Source: Pyrinomonadaceae bacterium (GTDB taxonomy: Bacteria > Acidobacteriota > Blastocatellia > Pyrinomonadales > Pyrinomonadaceae). From it: a stretch of 12,094 nucleotides of DNA. Of the stretch, positions 6,153-12,037 are shown one piece after another. Position 1 is the first letter of the stretch; every line of letters begins with the position of its first letter. The translations under genes were made by a program, and so were the position numbers. The stretch spans positions 1-12,094 of the forward strand of contig JACMMN010000041.1 of the NCBI GenBank assembly GCA_014379075.1, read 5' to 3'. Under the pieces are notes generated by a model, which made no database searches, was not told where the DNA came from, and saw only the letters and a list, made by a program, of their open reading frames with translations.

Positions 6153-6536
6153 ATGGCTCGTGTAGCAGGAGTAGATTTACCGCCGAATAAAAGGGCGCAG
6201 ATTGGTTTAACGTATATTTACGGCGTAGGCAAGTCGAGGGCGACTGCGATCCTTGGCCGTGCAGATATCAACATCGATTCGAAGATCAAGGATCTGAGCG
6301 AAGACGAATTGACGAAAATTCGCACAATTCTTGACGAACAAGGCGATATCGAAGGCGATCTCCGCAAGCGAGTGCAGATGGACATTAAACGATTGATGGA
6401 CATCGGATGCTATCGCGGATTGCGTCATCGCCGCGGCTTGCCGGTTCGAGGCCAGCGCACATCGACCAACGCACGAACCAGAAAAGGCCCGCGTAAAGCC
6501 GCCGTCGCGAAGAAAAAAGCACCAGGTAAGAAATAA
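6153..6536 (+). CDS. rpsM: 30S ribosomal protein S13
   Basis: S13 sits in the head of the small subunit, contacts 16S rRNA, the P-site tRNA and S19, and forms bridges to the large subunit. The 127-residue product begins MARVAGVDLPPNKR and contains the helix-two-turns-helix region with YIYGVGKSRA (21-30). It has a coiled helical region to about residue 85 and the conserved YRGLRHRRGLPVRGQRT (87-103) with TNARTRKGP (105-113). The Lys/Ala-rich tail reaches the tRNA in known structures. AGGAG six bases before the ATG supports the start. It opens the alpha-operon block, followed by rpsK, rpsD, rpoA and rplQ. Confidence 0.97.
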   Translation: MARVAGVDLPPNKRAQIGLTYIYGVGKSRATAILGRADINIDSKIKDLSEDELTKIRTILDEQGDIEGDLRKRVQMDIKRLMDIGCYRGLRHRRGLPVRGQRTSTNARTRKGPRKAAVAKKKAPGKK

Positions 6537-6610
6537 TGATAGATGTTCGGATGTCAGAGGCTAGATGCTAGTGTCTGACATCTAACATCTGATGTCTGAC
6601 ATCTAATTTT
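6537..6610. repeat. Intergenic palindrome with 14-bp direct repeats (rpsM-rpsK)
   Basis: Roughly 6540-6570 pairs with 6573-6605 with single-base offsets; the outer ends TAGATGT (6540-6546) and ACATCTA (6599-6605) match exactly. The right side also contains the 14-mer TGTCTGACATCTAA twice, at 6572-6585 and 6593-6606, separated by 7 bases, so the period is 21. The word is GATGTCAGA and relatives. It ends 4 bases before the rpsK ATG (ATTTTATG), leaving no Shine-Dalgarno. Confidence 0.75.
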
Positions 6611-7009
6611 ATGGCTAAAGCACCAACAAAGAAGAAAACTTTTAAGAAGAAGGAACGCAAAAACATTCCGCTCGGAATCGTTCATATTGCGGCTTCTTTT
6701 AACAACACGCTTATTTCGATCACCGATACGCAGGGCAATTTGATCGCCCAGTCGTCGTCGGGTGCGAGAGGCTTCAGAGGCTCGCGAAAAGGAACGCCGT
6801 TCGCGGCGCAGCAGGCAGCCGGTGAAGCGGCGCGTAAGGCCGTCGAAGCCGGAATGCGTGAGGTAGAAGTTCGGGTCAAAGGGCCAGGCGGCGGCCGCGA
6901 GTCGGCGATCCGTGCGATCAATCAGGCAGGTATCCGCGTGACTTCGATCCGCGATACGACGCCGATCCCGCACAACGGATGCAGGCCACCGAAACGTCGT
7001 AGAGTTTGA
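6611..7009 (+). CDS. rpsK: 30S ribosomal protein S11
   Basis: S11 lies on the platform of the small subunit near the E site and the Shine-Dalgarno helix, next to S18 and S21. The 132-residue product has the typical length: a basic N-terminus (1-19) and the core GIVHIAASFNNTLISITD (22-39). It also has SSGARGFRGSRKGTPFAAQQ (49-68), VKGPGGGRESAIRAI (89-103) and the strongly conserved ending PHNGCRPPKRRRV (120-132). Order after rpsM is standard. The start codon follows an AT-rich palindrome end with no Shine-Dalgarno motif. Confidence 0.97.
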   Translation: MAKAPTKKKTFKKKERKNIPLGIVHIAASFNNTLISITDTQGNLIAQSSSGARGFRGSRKGTPFAAQQAAGEAARKAVEAGMREVEVRVKGPGGGRESAIRAINQAGIRVTSIRDTTPIPHNGCRPPKRRRV

Positions 7010-7172
7010 GAAATTTCGGATATCATATCTCAGATGTGAAATTTGAAATTTAAGATTTGAAATTCAAGATTTTATCGAAAGGATGAAGGGTAGATTTACC
7101 TGTAAACTTTTCCGTTAAAAAGACGATGTTTAGGGAACTAACTCTAAACTCTGACGGAGGCAATAAATATAA
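7010..7172. repeat. AT-rich gap with tandem 14-mer and short hairpin (rpsK-rpsD)
   Basis: This 163-base gap has a tandem repeat of ATTTGAAATTTAAG at 7041-7054 and 7055-7068 with one difference, plus a partial third copy to 7073; GAAATTT also occurs at 7010-7016. Unlike the other elements, a full opposite arm is not evident. Further on, GTTTAG (7128-7133) and CTAAAC (7144-7149) form a 6-bp stem containing an ACTCT word. The ribosome binding site GGAGG (7156-7160) lies 12 bases before rpsD. I could not see a convincing promoter. Confidence 0.6.
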
Positions 7173-7805
7173 ATGGCTAGATATAGAGATGCGGTGTGCA
7201 GGTTGTGCCGTCGCGAAGGTGGAAAATTATTTTTGAAGGGCGACCGCTGTTTCAAACCGTCGTGCGCTATCGAAAAACGGGGAACCAATCCTCCGGGGCA
7301 ACACGGTGCCGCCAGGCGCAAGATGCTCGCCGGTTACGGTGAACAGCTTCGCGAAAAGCAAAAGGTAAAGCGTATTTACTTTGTGCTCGAAAAACAGTTT
7401 CGCAATTATTTCGAAAAGGCCAGAAGCCAGAAAGGCGTTACTGGTGAAAACCTGTTGTTCATGCTCGAAAAGCGCCTCGATAACGTGGTTTATCGTTCCG
7501 GGTTTTCAACCTCGCGCCGTCAGGCACGGCAGCTCGTCAACCACGGACATATTGAGGTCAACGGACGTAAAGTCGACATTCCATCGTTTCAGGTTAAGGT
7601 CGGCGACACCGTTACCGTCAAAGACAAAAGTCATAAAAACACGCACGTCGAAGGAGCCTGGCAGACTGCTGCCGGCCGCGGCCGTCCGACATGGATCTCA
7701 CCGGGCGGAAAGGACCTGAGCGTTGCGATCGGCGCATTGCCGACCCGCCAGGATATCGACGCAAATATTAACGAACAGCTTATCGTCGAGCTTTACAGTA
7801 AATAA
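7173..7805 (+). CDS. rpsD: 30S ribosomal protein S4, zinc-binding form
   Basis: S4 is a primary 16S rRNA binder that nucleates small-subunit assembly and lines the mRNA entry channel. The 210-residue product has the usual length. An N-terminal zinc motif C9-X2-C12-X13-C26-X4-C31 is intact, marking the cysteine-containing form. The S4 RNA-binding fold follows at about 98-160 with RLDNVVYRSGFSTSRRQARQ (101-120) and LVNHGHIEVNGRKVDIPSF (121-139). It ends in the typical VELYSK. In E. coli this protein represses the alpha operon by binding the rpsM leader; whether it does so here cannot be judged. GGAGG supports the start, though its 12-base spacing is long. Confidence 0.97.
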   Translation: MARYRDAVCRLCRREGGKLFLKGDRCFKPSCAIEKRGTNPPGQHGAARRKMLAGYGEQLREKQKVKRIYFVLEKQFRNYFEKARSQKGVTGENLLFMLEKRLDNVVYRSGFSTSRRQARQLVNHGHIEVNGRKVDIPSFQVKVGDTVTVKDKSHKNTHVEGAWQTAAGRGRPTWISPGGKDLSVAIGALPTRQDIDANINEQLIVELYSK

Positions 7806-7901
7806 TTGAACGAGTTCCGGGGTTGCGGTTCGTAGGGTCTTAAAACTCTACGAACCAATAAACTCTCGAACTCTATGAACGCTTTTTAAACAAATAAAAA
7901 T
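7806..7901. repeat. Intergenic palindrome, ACTCT-word type (rpsD-rpoA)
   Basis: The core stem pairs 7827-7838 with 7845-7856, 11 of 12 plus one G-U, around the loop CTTAAA. Outside it the similarity continues less exactly: GAGTTCC (7812-7818) against GAACTC (7868-7873), and AACTCT words at 7861-7866 and 7869-7874. About 20 AT-rich bases separate it from rpoA, with no Shine-Dalgarno sequence. Confidence 0.75.
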
Positions 7902-8918
7902 ATGACACAAAGCAATAATTGGACGGATTTCCAAATGCCGGGTCGTTTGAATGTTGAAACCGAAACTCTCACGGGGCGTTACGGAAAATTTTTCGCTCAG
8001 CCGTTTGAGCGTGGTTTCGGTACGACGATCGGAAATTCGATTCGCCGGGCGCTGTTGTCTTCAATAGAAGGTGCGGCCGTCACAGCTGTGAAGATCGAAG
8101 GCGTCGAGCATGAATTTTCGTCGATCAAGGGCGTTGTGGAAGATGCCACCGACGTTATCCTTAATGTAAAGCAGATCCCGTTTCTCCTGCACGGTTCGGG
8201 GCCGAAAACTCTGACGATCAGTAAAAAAGGTGCCGGCGAGGTGACCAGCGCCGATATAGAAGGTGATTCCGAGGTCGAAATTCTCGACAAAGACGTTCAC
8301 ATTGCGACGATAAGCGGCGCCGGTTCCGTAAGCATCGAAATGCGTCTGAAACGCGGCCGCGGCTATGTTTCCGCCGAATTGAATAATGACGAAGACCTGT
8401 CGGTCGGCTATATTCCGGTCGATTCGGTACACACGCCGATCAAGAAAGTAAATTACATAGTCGATAAGACACGTCAGGGATCTAACACGGAGTTTGACAA
8501 ATTGACCATCGAAGTCTGGACGGACGGTTCCGTCAAACCGGAGGATTCGATCGGCCTGGCTGCGAAGCTGGTGAAGGATCATATGTCGATCTTCATCAAT
8601 TTCGAAGAGGAAGAAGAAGAATACAAATACGAAGACATAGCCCGTCCGCCGCTTATGCGGAACGATCTGCTGGATAAGCCGGTCGATGAGCTGGAGCTTT
8701 CGGTTCGTTCTTACAACTGCTTGAAGAACGCCGACATCCGTTCGATCCGCGATCTTATTCGCCGGAGCGAAAAGGACATGCTCAACACAAAGAATTTCGG
8801 CAAGAAATCATTGACGGAGATCAAAGACCTGCTCCACGGAATGGGCCTCGATTTCGGGATGGATTTTGACGAACAGGGGAATCCGATCCCGGGATCGGGC
8901 GGACGCGACCTCGATTAA
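7902..8918 (+). CDS. rpoA: DNA-directed RNA polymerase subunit alpha
   Basis: The alpha dimer is the assembly platform of RNA polymerase, and its C-terminal domain contacts UP elements and activators. The 338-residue product has the two-domain structure. The N-terminal domain (about 10-235) contains EPFERGFGTTIGNSIRR-like QPFERGFGTTIGNSIRR (33-49) and GYVSAELNND (154-163). A very acidic linker follows (FEEEEEEYKYED, 234-245). The C-terminal domain (about 258-320) contains ELSVRSYNCLKNADIRSIRD (265-284) and the helix-hairpin-helix FGKKSLTEIKDLL (299-311). The domain is complete, so UP-element recognition is likely. The ATG lies in an A/T-rich stretch without Shine-Dalgarno; MTQSNNWTDFQMP gives a plausible N-terminus. 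Confidence 0.97.
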   Translation: MTQSNNWTDFQMPGRLNVETETLTGRYGKFFAQPFERGFGTTIGNSIRRALLSSIEGAAVTAVKIEGVEHEFSSIKGVVEDATDVILNVKQIPFLLHGSGPKTLTISKKGAGEVTSADIEGDSEVEILDKDVHIATISGAGSVSIEMRLKRGRGYVSAELNNDEDLSVGYIPVDSVHTPIKKVNYIVDKTRQGSNTEFDKLTIEVWTDGSVKPEDSIGLAAKLVKDHMSIFINFEEEEEEYKYEDIARPPLMRNDLLDKPVDELELSVRSYNCLKNADIRSIRDLIRRSEKDMLNTKNFGKKSLTEIKDLLHGMGLDFGMDFDEQGNPIPGSGGRDLD

Positions 8919-9002
8919 GGATAAAGGCTAAAGGATAAAGGCGAAAGTTCGGATCGAACTCTTGCTTTATCCTTTATCCTTTCGCCTTTACACTTTATTT
9001 TT
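8919..9002. repeat. Intergenic palindrome, AAAGGATA-word type (rpoA-rplQ)
   Basis: Bases 8922-8947 pair with 8965-8990 at 23 of 26 positions. An inner perfect stem, AGTTCG (8946-8951) with CGAACT (8955-8960), caps it with a GAT loop. Each arm is about three to four copies of an 8-base word (AAAGGATA, AAAGGCTA, AAAGGCGA). The element starts immediately after the rpoA stop and runs to within 12 bases of the rplQ ATG, with no Shine-Dalgarno between them. It is the clearest case of the element exactly filling a gap. Confidence 0.88.
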
Positions 9003-9506
9003 ATGAGACACTTAAAAGCACATCGTAAATTAGGCAGAACGACCGAACATCGTATTTCCCTACTTCGTAATCTGGCGACATCGCTCATCAATGCGGAAAA
9101 GGAACACATTGTTACTACTGTTCCGAAAGCTAAGGAACTCCGGCCGTTTGTCGAAAAAGCAATCACGCTCGCGAGAAAGGCACAGCATCTTTCCGGTGAT
9201 GACGCAAACGTTAGAGAAGTTCACCTGCGCCGCCAGGCCGCAAGATTTTTCCACGCCGGAAACAGCACATTCAAGACGGAACAGAGCCGCTTTCGCGGGA
9301 AAAAAGGCGAAGCAAAGGAGCCGATCGTGAGAACTGCCGGTGTCGCTGCCGTGCAGCGTTTGTTTGGCGAACTCGGAGCGCGCTACAAGGACCGCGATGG
9401 TGGTTATACTAGAATTATAAAGCTCGGCAGGCGTGTCGGGGACAATGCTGAAATGGCAGTTATCGAATTGGTCGACAATCCGCGCGAGTTAGCGGCTAAG
9501 GGTTAA
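9003..9506 (+). CDS. rplQ: 50S ribosomal protein L17 with an internal insertion
   Basis: L17 lies near the peptide exit tunnel of the large subunit and contacts 23S rRNA. The 167-residue product begins with the family signature MRHLKAHRKLGRTTEHR (1-17) and LLRNLATSLI (20-29). It ends its core with DRDGGYTRIIKLGRRVGDNAEMAVIELV (130-157). Between the helix ending near residue 83 and the block beginning near 114 there is a basic segment of about 30 residues (STFKTEQSRFRGKKGEAKEP around 88-107) absent from short L17 proteins such as that of E. coli (about 127 residues). Extra segments occur in L17 of some lineages, so this is probably lineage-specific. It follows rpoA, as is standard. Confidence 0.95.
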   Translation: MRHLKAHRKLGRTTEHRISLLRNLATSLINAEKEHIVTTVPKAKELRPFVEKAITLARKAQHLSGDDANVREVHLRRQAARFFHAGNSTFKTEQSRFRGKKGEAKEPIVRTAGVAAVQRLFGELGARYKDRDGGYTRIIKLGRRVGDNAEMAVIELVDNPRELAAKG

Positions 9507-9529
9507 TCTTTTGCAGGAGTAAGTGCACG

Positions 9530-10084
9530 ATGAGTGAAATTACGGCTTCTACAAAGGCTAAAGATAAAGATAAATCCGCGAAGGGTGATAAAAGTGCCGA
9601 GGGAGTCGATCCTTCATTCAATATGGATGAGCTTCGCGAACTTGCACAGCTTGTCGATGATCACGGATTCACCGATTTTGAATTTGAGAATGAGAACATT
9701 CGTGTTCGATTGAGTAAGTCTCAGCCGCCGGTGATGCATGCAGTTCAGCCCAATGCACCCCAATCGCCGTCTCCACAGCCGCCGGCTGGTATTGGAACGA
9801 CAGGCGAAACCGTTGCTCAGGAATCCCAATCCGCGCCCGAGGAAGATCTTTTTAAGATCACGTCTCCTATCGTAGGAACCTTTTATCGTTCTGCTGGACC
9901 CGACAAAGAGCCTTATGTTAAGGAAGGCAGCCAGGTTTCTAATGAATCGGTAGTCTGCATCGTTGAAGCGATGAAGCTGATGAACGAGATCCAGGCCGAA
10001 GTTTCGGGTGAAGTAGTAAAAATTTACGTGGAAAACGGTCAGCCGGTCGAATACGGGCAGCCTCTTTTTGGAATCAGGAAATAG
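9530..10084 (+). CDS. accB: Biotin carboxyl carrier protein of acetyl-CoA carboxylase
   Basis: AccB carries the covalently bound biotin that shuttles CO2 from biotin carboxylase to carboxyltransferase in malonyl-CoA formation. The 184-residue product has a charged N-terminus (1-30, Lys/Asp/Ser-rich) and a small helical region (32-64, DELRELAQLVDDHGFTDFEF). A Pro/Gln/Ser linker (65-105) and the biotinyl domain (108-183) follow. The biotin site EAMKLM spans 146-151, with K149 as the modified lysine. The protruding thumb typical of bacterial AccB is present (TFYRSAGPDKEPYV, 117-130). AGGAG (9515-9519) 10 bases before the ATG supports the start. It lies only 23 bases after rplQ, so it probably belongs to the same transcript. 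Confidence 0.96.
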   Translation: MSEITASTKAKDKDKSAKGDKSAEGVDPSFNMDELRELAQLVDDHGFTDFEFENENIRVRLSKSQPPVMHAVQPNAPQSPSPQPPAGIGTTGETVAQESQSAPEEDLFKITSPIVGTFYRSAGPDKEPYVKEGSQVSNESVVCIVEAMKLMNEIQAEVSGEVVKIYVENGQPVEYGQPLFGIRK

Positions 10085-10164
10085 AAAAGCAGCCACGAAT
10101 CACACAAATCGCACGAATAAATACAATTCGTGATATGAGTGTAATTCGTGGCTAAATTTTTGAG
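10085..10164. repeat. Intergenic palindrome, CACGAAT-word type (accB-accC)
   Basis: Bases 10091-10118 pair with 10126-10153 at 23 of 28 positions around a 7-base loop. The outer ten bases AGCCACGAAT and ATTCGTGGCT are exact complements, as are the inner CACGAAT and ATTCGTG. Each arm reads as degenerate copies of CACGAAT. It fills the gap, ending 11 bases before the accC ATG; no Shine-Dalgarno is visible beyond a weak TGAGA. Confidence 0.85.
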
Positions 10165-11514
10165 ATGAAAACGCGGGAAATTCGCAAAATTTTGATAGCC
10201 AACCGGGGCGAGATCGCTATCCGGATCATTTGGACCTGTAAGGAAATGGGCATCAAGACAGTCGCCGTCCATTCCGAAGCAGACCGAGAGGCTCTCCATG
10301 TTCGTTACGCCGACGAAGCCGTTTGCATCGGCCCGGCCCAATCCGCCCTCAGTTACCTCAATATACCGTCGATAATCAGCGCCGCCGAGATCACGAATGT
10401 GGACGCGATCCATCCGGGATACGGTTTTTTGGCGGAATCCGCGACGTTTGCCAAGATATGCGAGGACTGTAATATTAAGTTCATCGGGCCAAAGGCCAGT
10501 GTGATCGCGATGATGGGCGATAAGGTTGAAGCAAGACGGACAATGCTTGCGGCGGGTGTGCCTATTTTGCCCGGAAGTCCCGACCCGATCGAATCACCGG
10601 CCGAGGCTAAGGCTTTAGCCAAAGAGATCGGTTTTCCCGTGATCATAAAAGCCGCGGCTGGCGGCGGCGGTCGCGGTATGCGGATAGTCCGGTCCGAAGA
10701 CGAACTTGAAACTAATCTTGAAACCGCGCAGGCCGAAGCACTTGCCGCTTTCAAAAATGGATCGGTCTATATAGAAAGATACATCGAGCGCCCGCGCCAT
10801 ATCGAAATTCAGGTTCTGGCCGACGAACACGGTAATTGTATTCATCTCGGCGAACGCGAATGTACGATCCAGCGCAGACACCAAAAACTGCTTGAAGAGG
10901 CACCTTCACCCGTTATTACAAGAGAACAACGTGAAAAAATGGGCGCCGTTGCGGTCAAAGCGTGCCAGGAGATCGGCTATTCGAGCGCCGGAACTTTCGA
11001 ATTCCTTCTTGATGAAGACGGAAGTTTTTACTTCATGGAAATGAATACCCGCATTCAGGTCGAGCATCCAGTGACCGAAATGGTGACGCTTGCTGACATC
11101 GTTCGCAACCAGATACGCGTCGCATCGGGCGAAGACCTCCAATACCAGCAGAGCGATGTGCAGATAGTCGGGCATTCGATCGAATGCCGGATAAACGCCG
11201 AGGACCCGAAAACATTCGTTCCGAGTCCCGGCAAGATCACCGCGTTCAACATTCCGGGCGGCCCGGGTGTTCGAGTAGATACGGCTGTTTATCCCGGCTA
11301 TGTTGTTCCGCCTTATTATGATTCGATGATCGCGAAATTGATAGTTCACGCCCGAACGCGAGATCTCGCGATCGCCCGTATGCAGCGCGCTCTCGACATG
11401 ATGGTGGTCGAAGGCATTAAAACCACGATACCGCTTCATAAGAAAATAATGGCGGATGAGCGATTTCAGAAGGGTGATTTTTCGACAAAGTTCATGGAAG
11501 AGTTTGAAATGTAG
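10165..11514 (+). CDS. accC: Acetyl-CoA carboxylase, biotin carboxylase subunit
   Basis: AccC uses ATP and bicarbonate to carboxylate the biotin on AccB, the first half-reaction of malonyl-CoA synthesis. The 449-residue length is standard. The order is N-terminal domain (ILIANRGEIAIRI, 9-21), central ATP-grasp and C-terminal domain. Key elements are K120 (MGDKVEAR), K162 with the glycine-rich loop AAAGGGGRGMR (163-173), and RRHQKLLEEAPS (237-248; H239 and K241). The catalytic/metal-binding block MEMNTRIQVEHPVTE (291-305) contains E292, N294, R296, Q298 and E300. All are intact, so the enzyme should be active. It forms an accB-accC pair, a common arrangement, here behind the alpha operon. A Trp at 23 replaces the residue more often seen there; no effect is expected. 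Confidence 0.97.
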   Translation: MKTREIRKILIANRGEIAIRIIWTCKEMGIKTVAVHSEADREALHVRYADEAVCIGPAQSALSYLNIPSIISAAEITNVDAIHPGYGFLAESATFAKICEDCNIKFIGPKASVIAMMGDKVEARRTMLAAGVPILPGSPDPIESPAEAKALAKEIGFPVIIKAAAGGGGRGMRIVRSEDELETNLETAQAEALAAFKNGSVYIERYIERPRHIEIQVLADEHGNCIHLGERECTIQRRHQKLLEEAPSPVITREQREKMGAVAVKACQEIGYSSAGTFEFLLDEDGSFYFMEMNTRIQVEHPVTEMVTLADIVRNQIRVASGEDLQYQQSDVQIVGHSIECRINAEDPKTFVPSPGKITAFNIPGGPGVRVDTAVYPGYVVPPYYDSMIAKLIVHARTRDLAIARMQRALDMMVVEGIKTTIPLHKKIMADERFQKGDFSTKFMEEFEM

Positions 11515-11522
11515 TTGGAGCA

Positions 11523-11580
11523 TTGATTTTAATTGGGTTATCGTGTAGCATTTGCATAGACTTAACCAAGATATTAATTT
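11523..11580 (+). promoter_or_regulatory. Two candidate sigma-70-like promoters for rpsO
   Basis: TTGATT (11523-11528) with TAGCAT (11546-11551), and TTGCAT (11552-11557) with TAATTT (11575-11580), each have a 17-base spacer. Either would give rpsO its own promoter with a leader of about 80-110 bases. Separate transcription of rpsO is common in bacteria. The evidence is sequence similarity only, in AT-rich DNA where chance matches are frequent. Confidence 0.4.
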
Positions 11581-11606
11581 TGAGAATAAGCAATTTTTTG
11601 CGGTTA

Positions 11607-11643
11607 TCGCTCCTAAGAAAGCGAAGTTACTGCGAGCAAGGAG
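11607..11643 (+). promoter_or_regulatory. Candidate structured rpsO leader (possible S15 autoregulatory site)
   Basis: TCGCT (11607-11611) and AGCGA (11620-11624) form a 5-bp hairpin. CTCCT (11610-11614) is also complementary to AGGAG (11639-11643), and the two pairings exclude one another. AGGAG is about 24 bases from the ATG, too far to be the working ribosome binding site; only AGG at 11659-11661 is at a usual distance. S15 controls its own translation through varied leader structures in several phyla, so a regulatory role is plausible but unproven. Confidence 0.35.
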
Positions 11644-11667
11644 AGACTATTTTAAGTCAGGTTTTAT

Positions 11668-11937
11668 ATGGCGACAGTTAAGGAATTAAAAGAGAAAATT
11701 GTAGGTGACTACAAAACACACACATCGGACACGGGTTCTTCACAGGTGCAGGTTGCACTTCTAACGCAACGCATCAACGAATTGACGGAACATTTCAAGA
11801 TTCACAAGAAAGACAATAATTCGCGCAGAGGCCTGCTCCAAATGGTCTCGCGGCGGAGAAAACTCCTGGATTATCTTAAACGAACCGATATTAACGAATA
11901 CCACGAGATAATTAAGAAATTAGGACTAAGAAGGTAA
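11668..11937 (+). CDS. rpsO: 30S ribosomal protein S15
   Basis: S15 is a primary 16S rRNA binder of the platform and forms an intersubunit bridge with 23S rRNA. The 89-residue product matches the family length exactly. It carries SDTGSSQVQVALLTQRINEL (20-39), HKKDNNSRRGLL (46-57), VSRRRKLLDYLKR (60-72) and the terminal IIKKLGLRR (81-89). It is the standard all-helical protein with no insertions. The start is fixed by MATVKELKEKI, which aligns with the family N-terminus; a weak AGG precedes it by 6 bases. It is separated from accC by a 153-base gap that probably holds its own promoter. Confidence 0.97.
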   Translation: MATVKELKEKIVGDYKTHTSDTGSSQVQVALLTQRINELTEHFKIHKKDNNSRRGLLQMVSRRRKLLDYLKRTDINEYHEIIKKLGLRR

Positions 11938-12037
11938 GGGTTTTAGAGTTGCAGTGTTACAGAGTCTCAGAGTTATTAAGAAAGACTTTCTGAACTCTGT
12001 GAACTTTCCGAAACTCTGCAACTCTATAACTTAAAAA
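11938..12037. repeat. Intergenic palindrome, AGAGTT-word type (downstream of rpsO)
   Basis: Bases 11944-11958 pair with 12012-12026 at 14 of 15 positions. Inside, ACAGAGT (11959-11965) pairs with ACTCTGT (11994-12000), and AGAAAG with CTTTCT (about 11979-11991) closes the centre. The arms are runs of AGAGTT or AACTCT words, the same family as the elements before rplR, rpmD and rpoA. The right arm ends about 11 bases before the ATG of the partial gene at the edge. Confidence 0.8.

Larger units (their letters stand above)
11515..11667. other. accC-rpsO gap: leader region without palindromic element
   Basis: This 153-base AT-rich gap lacks the word-repeat palindrome of the other gaps. It holds two overlapping promoter-like pairs and a structured stretch with an upstream AGGAG. 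It probably separates rpsO transcription from the preceding genes. A short GCAA-TTTT-TTGC palindrome (11590-11601) is too weak to call as an accC terminator. Confidence 0.5.

Noticed and set aside
8061..8582. Antisense open frame of 173 codons opposite rpoA
   Set aside because: It lies wholly inside the well-supported rpoA and shows no family resemblance.
583..9002. CRISPR array
   Set aside because: Repeated words are short, degenerate, vary from gap to gap and are separated by genes; there are no regular repeats with uniform spacers and no cas genes.
10906..11523. Antisense open frame of 205 codons opposite accC
   Set aside because: accC is complete with all catalytic motifs on the other strand, and the antisense translation has no recognisable domain; it is a shadow frame.
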